Below are positions 24,404 through 35,290 of a stretch of 64,000 bases of DNA, one piece after another. The stretch lies in the NCBI RefSeq assembly GCF_963662255.1, contig NC_085047.1:108122181-108186180 (forward strand), given 5' to 3'. The position numbers and the translations under genes were made by a program. Within the stretch, counting starts at the first letter, position 1. The number at the start of each line of letters is the position of its first letter. The notes beneath the pieces were generated by a model. The model did no database searches. It had not been told where the DNA came from and worked only from the letters and a program-made list of their open reading frames with translations. The stretch is from Cinclus cinclus. Its lineage: Eukaryota; Chordata; Aves; Passeriformes; Cinclidae.

Positions 24404-26926
24404 CCAAAGCCACCTCTGTAGATTACCCCATATTCTGAGCAGGTGCTTGACAGAAGGTAGCAACTAAGAAATGATTCACTAGGTTTGGCATCATCTCTCA
24501 ATCAAAACCACATTCCCTACAAATCTCTTTCTTTCTTTTTCATTCTTATGAGGGTGCAATCTTCCATTTATGGTAAATTATAAGTTGTATGATCCATTAA
24601 ATACCACAGAGTTTTCTTTGTCAAAAAGACATTTTTGTTCTTAGTTGCTTATGGTGAATCTTATGTGTTCGATGCAGTCAGTGAGAACCAAACAAATTCA
24701 CATCAATTTTTGTATAAGAAATCCCTCAAACTACAGTTTTTTTTACAGTCTTGTGACAGTCAAAATTTCACACACTTTTATTTATGCAAATTAACAGTGT
24801 GCTGTTAAACATAAGAATACTTCTTAACAGAATGTTAAAATAAGGCATTAATTGAGTAAAGCTATTTCTAAATTCCTCAAAGACAATTTTATTAGGTTGT
24901 ATTCTCTGAGGACATTTAAAATGGAGCCAGATGGGAGTTTTAAGTATTTAGAGGCAAGGTGTTTGCTATAATTCATATATTTTCCAGTCACTTCAACATT
25001 TCCAGCTTTGTTTTGCCTCACTGCCTGCAAAGTCAGTCAGCTTCTAACCGTGAAACATCACTTATTAAAGCTAAAGATTTATACATTTAAGTACACTAAG
25101 AAGAATTTTTTTCCCATTGTGTAGTCCTCTTAATTGGTATGATCCCATGTGCATGTCTTTCCAACTCAGTTACAATACATAACTAAAAACTATAGACTTC
25201 TACAGAGAAGAGAAGAAAAAAAAAAAAAAAAGGAAATGTGCAAAGTGATTTTATTTTTCCCCCTTTTAATTTCAAGCTGTCTTCAGAATTACACTCATTT
25301 TTTCCAGAGCCTGATCCAAAGCTCAGAGAATTCAACAGAAAGACTGATCAGCTTCAATATCATGGGAGCAGGCTCATAACACACCATATGCCAAGTATGA
25401 AAGTATCCATCTGTCACTGATCCATATCTTGTTATTGTTATGTGCATTACAACAAGGGGTTGGTTTTCTAAGAGATGAAGCTTGTAAAGGAGTTGCTGGA
25501 GGAATTTCTAAACAAAGGTTTCTGAGCACGTAAGCACCCCCAAGTCAGCAGCTATCAGGAGTGTCTGACAGCGTTTGGTGTTCACCTCTGCAGCTGTGTA
25601 GAGAAAGACTACTACAATAATCCACCAGCTCAGGCCTCTTTTGGTTTCTGGGCTGCCATTAAGTTTATAACTGATGGAATATTTCACAGCAAGAGCCAAG
25701 CAAAAATCTGTGACCTTTGTGCACAGGGACAGAGGACTCCCCAGCAGAGCAGTGTGACAGCCATCAGGATCCTTTCACTGATAGTCAGCACTGGTGGGTA
25801 GGGGCATCAACACCTTATCACATTATACTGAACTATCTGCCCTTATTTCGCCTGAAAAAGCAGGAAACAGTACTTCCCCTAGTCACAGAAGTTTGATGGC
25901 ACAAGTAATTTTTTTAAACATGCTGACAGAAGTATAAAGGCCCCCTGCAATTAAGGATCTTGCTTGTTTAATTAACTAACCTTTTCAACATTACCCTACA
26001 TCTTGGCAAACACACAGAGCCCTCAAAAAAAAATTTAAAAAAGAGCAGAAGGTGGGCGCTAATTCGAAGATCACCTCACCACCTCCTTTCTCTCCAAGAC
26101 AAATCATTAATTAGTTGCATTAGAGAAAATGCTGAAAATTCCACCCCATCACTTTTGCTCACAAAGTGAAATAAGCAGAAGCAACTCTGCTCTGAAAATG
26201 GTATTCATGATGAGTGCACTCCAGTATTCAGGTGCTCACCCAAATCATGGTAAGCCCCATGAAATTACCCTGTGAGTGTCTTGCCCTAAAAACTCACTTC
26301 CTCTCACATCCTTCTCTCAGAACAGCCTCCAAAGACAGCTGGCACCAAACTCATCCCTATAGCCAGGTGCCAGGAGCTGCTAGCCAGCAGCCTGTGTGCA
26401 CATCCCCAGCTTTCTCCCCAGCACCTCCCCATAACCACCTGTGCCCCACTCCCACCCCTCAGTCTTTCTCTCCCCACTGTGCCAGCCCTTTCTTCACGTT
26501 CCTGTTTCCTCATCTTGCACTCCTGAATAGTCTCTGCTGTTATCCCAGGGGCACATCCCCACACATTCACTATTTACTCCCCCTGCTTAACCCTTTATAA
26601 CCTTGGCTAAATTCCAGTTTCTGCTGCACAAACACAATGCACATGCAAAACCTGAATGCCTTTCCTGGCTCAGGCAGCCATCATACTCGGGAGGAGAGTT
26701 AAGAAAGTAGGTCTGATTAAAACAGCCTTCACAGTAACAGAGCTTGCCTGGGGGTGCAACTTGTCACCACCTTGAAACAGTTTTTTGAGCTTGGTTCCAG
26801 TTATTTGAAACAATGTTCTGTGTTTCACCTTTGGCAAACTTTACCTGCACAACTTACCTGAATGAGTGGGCATAGATTCGTATTTGGAGTTGTATATTTT
26901 CCAAATCCAGCTAAAGAAAACAGAAA
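24404..26926. other. AT-rich non-coding DNA
   Basis: No gene or repeat family is supported. There is an A-run at 25,215-25,231 and a C-rich pocket at 26,330-26,560 whose proline/serine-rich open frame (26214-26600) is compositional. The pocket has pyrimidine-rich words but no clear repeat. Confidence 0.5.
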
Positions 26927-27720
26927 TGTTTGTTTTGGTTTGAAAAGACAAGTGTCTGCTAAGGAAGACAGGAGCCTCTTATGAAATGGACAATGTAAAC
27001 CCACTTCCTCGGAATTATTATGATTTTTGAAATTAAGGGGCTTTCGGGCAAAAATATAGGAATAGGAATAACACTTCTTTATTAGAAAGAATAAAATAAA
27101 AATGCAGTAATACAAAGAACCCCACTGACAGAGTCAGAATACAGCCTGACATCCTGTTGGTCAGGGTGCTGGTAGCAGTCTGATTAAACGGTGGCTGCAG
27201 TCCTCCAGTTGTGACAGATGTGGTTCTGTTGAAGCAGTGATCAGAAGGGGGTAGTAGGGTAGAAGGGTGCAGTTTTCCTTCAGTGGTGGTATATATGGGC
27301 ATGGACTTCCTCTGGGGTATCCTGCTGGAAAAGGCTGCTCTGGTGTTCCAAATCTCAATTTTATCTAGGTAGGAATGCTTGGCTCCTCCCCCCTGGGTGG
27401 AGCATCTCACAATGGATGATGTAATTTTATCAGTCATGCTGTGACACTCAATGGCCCATTAACAGAAGATATTTTTGTGGAGAAAGGATGGGCTGTGGAA
27501 GAGATAAAGCAAACTGCCCCACCTGGTTTTAACAGCTGGTCCCTTAGCAGAGGTTGCCCTCCCCGGAGTTATGGCTCATGGAAGGGATAAAGAACACTGC
27601 TCCACCTGGTTTCAGAAGATGGTGATAGAATAAATACTGCTGGCTACATCTTGTATTGCAACCTAAGGCAGATTATAATAAAATCTATTTCATACTGTAG
27701 CCCTACAGTCTTCTCAAACA
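26927..27720 (-). mobile_element. Endogenous retrovirus LTR (ERVL-like, passerine type)
   Basis: Read on the minus strand, this is a well-preserved LTR. The U3 contains two related boxes, CCACCTGGTTT-type on plus at 27,519-27,530 and 27,602-27,613, each next to a (GA)TAAAG word. A TATA-like GATAAAATTG lies at about 27,355-27,364, just before the ACACCAGAGCAGCC region. A polyadenylation signal AATAAAG is at 27,077-27,083 and is followed by a GTTATTCCTATTCCTATAT stretch. The U5 ends in a CAGACACTTGTCTTTTCAAACC-like tail. The proposed ends are TGTTTG and CAAACA, a 6-bp inverted repeat consistent with LTR termini. No matching target-site duplication was seen at these ends, so the outer limits are uncertain. 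No internal retroviral genes flank it, which favours a solo LTR. Overlapping open frames, including one of 134 codons on the minus strand, are LTR sequence and not host genes. Confidence 0.83.
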
Positions 27721-28745
27721 CTATCCTACTTATCTAACACAAGAGATTAACAAATCAAACAGTGACTTCAAGCTGTTGAAGGTTCACAAAATCTTGTTTT
27801 GCAATATACCAATGCCAAGTTTGCTTAGTGCTTGGACAAAGAGCAACAGTTTAGCTCCAAGCTGTTAAAGACATTAGGATGTTTATGTCACTAGCATACA
27901 ATGTTTCAACATATAATTATTAAATACAGGCAAAAATATGGAAAATATATATTTTTCATTTTTTTCAGTTATGGTAACTAACCAAACAAAAGACCCTGGA
28001 ACATTTTCATCAGTAATGCAGACAGAAAATGTACAGTGTTGCACACCTGTCCTGGTCATATTACAGATGGCAGGTCAGCAATGAAGAAGGTACCTGAATG
28101 ACTAAAGAGGAGTTTATGCACTAAGCAGGTTACAGCACTGCATGATGAAGAGAGGTGCTAATCTTACAGAGCAGAATAAAAATTTAAAAGCCTGTTTGAG
28201 GATTTCATAACACTGCCTCACTTAGGAAGAAAAAAATCTCCAAAGAGACACAGGATAGTCTCAGTATATTTTCCTACTGTGCTGCTCATCCATATAAAAG
28301 AAACCACCTCCAGGCAACTCTGTCCCTAAAGATCTGGAAACTGTATGTGCTTTTCCACTACATGTTATTCTGCTCACCTCCTTCATCCACCAGATAAAAG
28401 ACTTAAACATCACACACAACAACAAATCATTCTTCCCCCAATTTCTCAAAATTGAACAAAGAATTTTGTTGTTGTTATGAGGACATAAAATTTTGCTCTG
28501 CCAGGCTGATATTGATTAATTTCATTAGTCATAACAAGAGTGGAGTTCCCCCTCTTTGGTTCTCAGGAGAACCATGTGCTTTACAGGAAATACAAACCAA
28601 GTTCTGTATTAATTTATTGTCCTACAATTGAATTAATTCTTCCCTTGGTTTTAACAAACAAACTGACCACATGCCACTGATTCTCATTTAGAATATATAT
28701 TACCACCCTTTCTCCTCCTGAAAACTTCGGTCTTCCTTCTTACAG
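27721..28745. other. Non-coding DNA with CNE-like patch
   Basis: No gene is supported. The 28,490-28,660 part is repeat-free and carries TTGATTAATTTCATTAG, TTAATTTATTG and TTGAATTAATTC words, a pattern often seen in conserved non-coding elements. The 3' end becomes pyrimidine-rich (about 28,708-28,740) in front of the candidate exon. Confidence 0.45.
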
Positions 28746-28890
28746 GAACATTCACTTGAAAGGAGTGCAGGAAAGGAAAGTGGAGATGTCTGTGCACATG
28801 TGGGATGTCCTTACTGGAGGTTACTTCAAAAGGCCTAGGAAACTGAACACAAAGCTCAGGACTGGTTTGAATTCTACAACCTGGCTGCAG
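28746..28890 (+). other. Candidate spliced exon (145 bp), product unknown
   Basis: A pyrimidine-rich stretch ending TTCCTTCTTACAG precedes position 28,746. CTGCAG|GTAAGA, a near-consensus donor, sits at 28,885-28,896. Between them one of three plus frames is open throughout (codons from 28,747; 48 residues starting NIHLKGVQERK and ending STTWLQ); the other two contain stops. The length is not a multiple of three: the exon would take one base of a split codon at its start and end on a whole codon. Further acceptor-like sites follow at about 29,329 (TTGCTCCACAG) and 29,428 (ATTATTTTCAG), and AATAAA occurs at 30,125. I do not recognise the peptide. It may be a coding exon, a long non-coding RNA exon, or a chance pair of splice sites. 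Confidence 0.25.
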
Positions 28891-31800
28891 GTAAGAACAG
28901 TCTCTTTAAAAACACAGAAAAACTGGAGAAGAACTAACAAATGCAACTTGAAACCTTTAGTTTTGTTCATGTTTCCATAATTCCTACCCCCGTGCCCCAC
29001 AATTAAAAAAATTATTTTGAAGTCTATCGTTACTGAATGATTAATCTTACTGAAATTATGGACCCAATGGGTGAGATTATTTCACCATACACATCTGTTA
29101 CTGGCATCACTAGACTGGATCTCTGTTATTAGGTGAGAAACATGATTTTATTGCAGAATTGGTTGCCAGTATTTAATAATTCTGTTTTCCAATGGGCAAC
29201 CGGTGATCAGTGAGCTGCAAGGGTACAAGGATAGCACTGACTTCATTTTTCAGACAGTCCCGTGGACATCCACTCAGCAGCATGTGAGAGACAATAAACA
29301 ATTAGTGTTTGTTTGTATTGCTCCACAGGGCTGATGCAGAACAAATCCAAACGTTTCAACTTGTCTATATAACATCATAAAAATCATTGATATTTTGTTG
29401 CATTGAATTTTTTATTATTATTTTCAGAAGCATACTTTATCAGAGCTGCATTTATTATTCATATTGAAGTCCGGGCTCAAAACTCACTGTGCTAGTCTTC
29501 TACAAAGCACTGATGAAAGATGGTTCTGGATCGCAGAATTTATAGTCTACAAGACAGATGAAAGATGAATATAAAGAAGCCTGTACTGAGGAACATGACT
29601 GCTCAGAGTGCCAGAAACTGTCTCAGCGCAGTGATTGCTAAAGAGGTTAAAACAGTCCCCTTGCTCATTTCACCTCGTTTTTAAGTGAAATGTTGTTGAG
29701 TGCCAGGTTTTTCATATGGAGAACACGTTCCCTAAAACTGCACCTGGGGTACACCCATCTCAACAAAGCTCCCCAAAATCAGTAGTTTAAGGTGCTAATT
29801 AGCCTTTAGAATGAAATTATTGCAGTCACTTCCCAGCTAATTTAGACTTGAATTGGTGGTAGAAGAGAAAAGGAAGTATAAGTGATAAGTGAGTTACATT
29901 ACTTACATGACAAATTACCTACAAATGCTGGGTGGCTTTTTTTTTTTCTGAACCCCTGTCACTTAAAACCTCCCAATAGATCATTCTATGTGAAATTATT
30001 ACTGGATGAATGCCTTAGCTGTGGGTTTCCTTTTGTTTGTTCTTAGTAGTTTCTGTTAGTTTTATAGATGGAAACCAACGCTGCTAATCTATGTAATTGT
30101 TTTTTATAATTTCTATCTAGATCAAATAAAAAATATTTTATTGATATGAAATGCATTTCCTTTTTATACTCTCATGCTTTCTGTAGTGTTAGACAAAACT
30201 ATGATAAATCTAAGGGTGGTAATTGTGTTATTGAAAGTATATATATCAAGCCTTCAATGGTAGTCACCCTAGACAGAGACAGAAGAATAGAGACTCATAA
30301 TTGTAACCCTTTTCTTTTCCTCCTTTTATTTCTGAAGAAAGCTACTGCAATAGGTTATTCACCCTATTATTTAATTAAGCTATGAAATCAGTATTAATCT
30401 ACAACTTGATTTTAGTACTATTCAGGTCCTTTATTTCTTCAACAATTTTAATTCAACATCTGGATGATCAATCTGAATGGTTGGCACTGTACTAGAGAGG
30501 CTACCTTTCCAAAGTTTTTGTTTTTTTTTTTTTTTAAAAAAAGGCAGGTGTGTGGATATGCACAAACTACCACTGATCAGCTCCCTCTTGAAAATGAGCA
30601 AATTCTGCCAGAGACTAAATATCTCCTCCATTGACATAGCAGTTCCTTCCTCATTTTTCAAGATAATTAAATTTCATAGGCATCCTTATTCCCCAAACAC
30701 CTTCCAAGAGAACAGAGACACTACATAATCTATGGGTTTGTTATGACACACACTGAATATTTAGTTCACTTTCTTGCTTTTTTTCTCTTTCCGCAATACC
30801 TTTTACCAATTTTCTTGTCTCTGTATCTCTGGGCAATCAAATCCTAAAATTTATAGAAAAGGTTAGAAGAAGTAGACATACAAAGCAGTGCAATTTGGGT
30901 ATAAATGAGTACTTACAGGTACAAAAAGACCTCAGTGAAACACAAAAGTCCTGATTTACCAGACTATTTCCAGAACACACACCTCCACTTCTTCAATAGA
31001 GAAAGGAGAGGTATGTAGAGGGGAGGGCAAGGGGAAAAATTACCATAAAACCAATGGAAAAAAAAACCCAAGAAACCCAAACACATAGTCCAAATAAAAT
31101 TAAAGGCAAAAAACATCTACAAAACACACAAAGAAACATGAAAACTCACTCTCTCAGACCAGTCTACTAAGAGAGGCTGTTTTCTTAAGCTCAGTTTTCT
31201 CTTCAAACTTTATAAGACAACTGAACATGGAAAAAAAAAAAAAAAAGACACTTTATTGCATTCTAAAGCTTTGCCTGAAGCAAGGTAAAGGTGATAATGA
31301 GAAACATCTTGGCTGCATTCTCAGAGAAACCACTCTTGAAAATGGCTTTTGAGAAAACCAAAGTCGCTGTTACTGTACACTGCTATACTGCTCAAAATAT
31401 GCTTTCTACAGTACCATTTCTTATGATACTGCAACTTCTAATAGTATAATCAAATATATGCCACTAAAAATAGAACTTTTTGTAAATGACACAATTAAAT
31501 CTTCCATACATAATTGAAACTGGTTAAAAGAGGAGCAACATCCAGTTATACAAATTTTTCTGCTTCTAGTTGGAAACTGTGGGGAGAATAAATAAAAATG
31601 TGCTAAAACAATAACTAACAATAAAACTCTTTAAAGTAAAGCACAACCCCTCTACATGATCTTTCTAGTAATGTGGTCTGTTTTAACTTCCCTGGCAGGG
31701 ACTGCCCATGGCTTCCAGGACATGTCTGAAGTGAAAACTGAAGATTTCCGACTCATTCGAAACACAATTACATATTGTATACATTGTGAATATACATGCA

Positions 31801-33649
31801 CAAGGCTACAGCTTAAGGTCTCCAACAATTTTGGGTTCCTTTTCATTGGAAATAGGAAAGCAGTGTTAATCTCAAATGCGTACAAATATTTGTGCTTATA
31901 TTCTCAGTAGTTTTGAAAAGTAATTTTTCATTTCTTCTTCTTTTCTCTCACACAATAAACTTATTCAGACGAGTATATTTCCCATTGATAGTGCCAGGTT
32001 TAAAACATTCAAGACACTTTGGGAAAGGAAAACAGTAGCTTTCAAGCATACATAGCAAAAAAAAGAAAAAAAGCTCATGTTTGTTTCTTTCTGTATGGAA
32101 AAGCATCCACATGTCAACCTGCTTTTTGCTAGCTAAAAACAAGAAGCAAACCTTGTTAAGCTTAGAGAGAGGCTGAAAGAACTTAGTAGCTCTCCCCTCT
32201 CCCCTTTGCTGAATACCAGTTTGAAATACTTATGTAAAGATATTATTTTAACATTTAAACGCTCCTACCCCACCTTCCAGTGGCAGAATCACATGTCAAG
32301 AGCCACTTGGACATGGAAACCCAGAAGATTCTAAGAAATCTATACATACATCTATGCTTTTCTTGAGGAAGTTAGTGTTTTAATAAACTGAAAGCACAAC
32401 AAGCCACTGATCACTCCTCTGTAAATCAGGTACCTTGCTGCAGGCTCAGTTGCTTAGATACAGAGTAAGGGGGGGTAAGTGAATAAATCAAATTATCAAT
32501 AACATACATGATTGCATCCTATTATTAAAACAGTCAACTAAAGTAATTTTTAGATTAGTTAGAAAATAGACATTTGAAATTTGCTGGACAATGAGATACT
32601 AAATAATTAAATTAACATTAGTAGACATTTTAAGATTTGGTCATTGCAGATACATTGGAAACATCATTGTTTTCCTTACTACAATAATTGCAGGAACTAC
32701 TCATATAAAGTATCTCTCCAGTCATTCTGAAATAAACACTCAACTAAATGCTTCACAAATTGTTATTCTTGATACAAGGTAAACCCTTATGAAATGAACT
32801 TACAATGTAACCATCTGAAACCACTCAGCATGCATTGATTTTACTGCATTTGACAACAATGCAAGACTGAAAAGATGGGGAAAGTTCAGCTCACAGCAGA
32901 GATGATTAATAGGAGACAGAATAAAGGTGCACAAAATAACATATGGAAGAAAAAAAGCAAATTAGGCACTTCTAATTGCTCTGCCTCCTAATGCAAGAGC
33001 AAAGGCCAATCAATGAATCTGAAAAGCAGACATTTTAAATTAATGAAGGAAATCTTTTTACACAAACTATAATTAATCTTTGAAAATCACTTCCACAAAG
33101 TAGAAAACATCACAGCATATTGATAAAATATATAGATAATGAGAACATCTGTTTGTACTTAATAGAATGATAAACAAAATAAATTGATTATTGATGGGAG
33201 TAATAAGGGGGCCTAAAGGAAACCGCTTTTTAAGAAGAGCAACTTATTCTATCCTAATCAAATAAAAGAATTGTTATGTTCCTCTTGGAGCTCTCTTACA
33301 GCTTACTATTGACAGCTATTAGAGTATATTGCTAATAACTCTAAGTTGATACAATTTTGAGTTCACAGTCTTCCAAAAAGAATCTATGAAATCATTATTC
33401 TCATTTCTTGACTCTCCCTAGATCTCACTAGGTAATTCTAGGGGCCTTGCTGCAAAATCCATAATGGCAATGACAGCTGCTGTCCTTTTAGAGAGAACTG
33501 TGAACTCCAGAAATAAATTAGGACCTGTTTTCTATTTTTTTTTTTTTTTAACTTTGAGATTCTAGGGTTTCTGAAGCGTATTGTTGTTAATTTTCTGAGA
33601 TGCTGAGAATGAATCCAACATGATAACTAAAAGCAAGGGAGAATATGTT
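28891..33649. other. AT-rich non-coding DNA, CNE-like patches
   Basis: No gene is proven. Acceptor-like pyrimidine tracts occur near 29,329, 29,428 and 30,336. The 32,950-33,210 part is repeat-free, with TCTAATTGC, CCAATCAATGAAT, TTAATTAATG-like and ATAATTAATCTTTGAA words, and could be an enhancer-type conserved element. A-runs and T-runs occur at 31,231-31,246 and 33,534-33,550. Confidence 0.45.
30521..30542. repeat. T-run followed by A-run
   Basis: Fifteen T are followed directly by seven A, so up to seven base pairs could fold back. Confidence 0.85.
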
Positions 33650-35290
33650 AAGAATATGAAAGCTGGAGCAGCCTTGGCTGCAGTGACCATGATATGGTGA
33701 GGTGCCTGTGAGAAATGTAGAAGGCAAATAACTGGATTACAACCTTGGACTTGAATAAAGCAGACCTTGATTTGTCTGGGAACCTGCCTGGAAGAATTCC
33801 ACATAAAAAGAATAGGGCCTCAGGAAAGCTAGTTGATTTTCAAGGATTACCTTTTCTAAACTCAAGAACTATCCATCCCAACAAAGAGGAATACAAACAA
33901 AAGGCAGCAAGAGATACATGAAAGATTAAAAAGGAGCTCCTAACAAAAGCCAGGCATAAAAGAGAAGTGTACAGAAGTGGAAACAGGGTCAGATGACCCA
34001 GGAAAATGCAGATGTTGCCTGAATCAAGAAAGGCTCTTTTTGGTACAGCAAGCAGCAAAAGGAAGACTAAGGAAAGTATAGGTCTGCTGCTGAATGGAAC
34101 AGGTGACCCAGTGGCGAAGGACACAGAGAGGACACTGCTCAAGACCTTTCTCAATTCTGTCTTCAGTGGTAGCTGTGGCACTCTAGTCACAGGCTCTTGA
34201 GATAAGCTGGGTAGTCCAGAATAAGGAAGACTTTACTCTTGATGGAGGAGAATCAAGTTAGGAAACCATTTAAACGAGATGGAGAGATAAAAGTTTAGGA
34301 CTTCATGGGTGTCACCCCTGAGTGCTGAGGAAATGGGCCAATGTCATTGTAAGGCCACTCTGCATAGTTCTTGACAGGCCTTGCTGGCCAGAAGAGATTT
34401 CTAATAAAGAAATCATATACTGCTTCTAAATTCCACAATGGCAGGGAGGATGGTAACTGTTAACTGCTCATTTTCACCTTCATCCCTGGGACAAACATGG
34501 AGTGATAATCCTGGAATCCATCAGCAAACACATTTGAAAGACAGGGACAAGAAGGTGATAGGATGCAGGCAGTAAATATTCATGAAGAGAACATCATGCT
34601 TTGGCAACCTAACAACCTTATGTGGTGAAATTTCTGTGGTGAAATGACTGTTTAACTGGGTGAAAGGGGAACAGCAGATATTTATCTTTATTTTGGCACA
34701 GCTTTCAACACTGCTAACACACTTAGAGATGACCTGCTGAAGTACAGACCAGATAAATGAAATGAGGTCGATTGAAAACTGAGTTAATGACAGGTCAAAG
34801 GGTTGTGACCAGCAGCACAAAGTTCAGCTGAAACCCACCATCAGTGGTGTATCCCAGGGGTTGATACTAGGGTCAGTACTATTTAATACTTTTGTTAGTG
34901 ACCTGGATGAGGGGTGGAGAGCTCCCACAGCAAATCTGCAGGTGACGTGAATAGAGTGAAGATAGGAGGCATGTAAATACCTGACAGAGGGAGTAAAGAT
35001 GATGGAGACAGACTTCCAGACTTCCCAGTGGTATCCAGAATCAGAACCAGAGGTAACAAGTACAAACAGAAACAGAATATTCCACTTTGTTGTTGTTGTT
35101 GTTGTTTCTTTGTTTTATGTTTAATATAGTGAAGATAATCTACCACTAGATTTAACACATTCAAAACACAAGTGGACATGGTCCTGAGTGCCCTGCTCTT
35201 GGCTGATGCTGCTCTTTGCAAAGTATTGGACCAGAAGACCTGCAGAGCTGTCCTCCTGTGCTTCTGCCAGACTGTGCTTTCAAATTTATT
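33650..35290 (+). mobile_element. CR1 LINE, longest copy: endonuclease end, reverse transcriptase and 3' tail
   Basis: The most complete CR1 in the window. Codons at 33,670-33,696 read SLGCSDHDM, the SDH motif that ends the apurinic-type endonuclease domain. The linker follows, then the reverse transcriptase. Near 34,690-34,715 the motif A region reads as AFNTA-like where CR1 has AFDTV, so the catalytic aspartate is changed. At 34,846-34,911 the frame reads GVSQGLILGSVLFNTFVSDL, the conserved block upstream of the active-site box. The next conserved triplet box, normally ADD, reads AGD near 34,935-34,945. Sequence at 34,997-35,083 and 35,170-35,260 matches the CR1 3' part (CAGACTTCC, then GGTATCCAGAATCAGAACCAG, then TTGGACCAGAAGACC). 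Most of the ORF2 C-terminus is deleted and many frameshifts are present. It cannot encode an active enzyme. Confidence 0.93.
35087..35106. repeat. (TTG)n microsatellite inside CR1
   Basis: About six TTG units lying between two CR1-matching blocks, so probably an expansion or filler at an internal deletion point of the CR1. Confidence 0.85.

Noticed and set aside
26214..26600. 128-codon proline/serine-rich plus-strand frame
   Set aside because: Product of a C-rich pocket; no domain, no exon boundaries, and the opposite strand is open as well.
27033..27437. 134-codon minus-strand open frame
   Set aside because: Lies entirely inside the LTR, covering its R/U5 and polyadenylation region.
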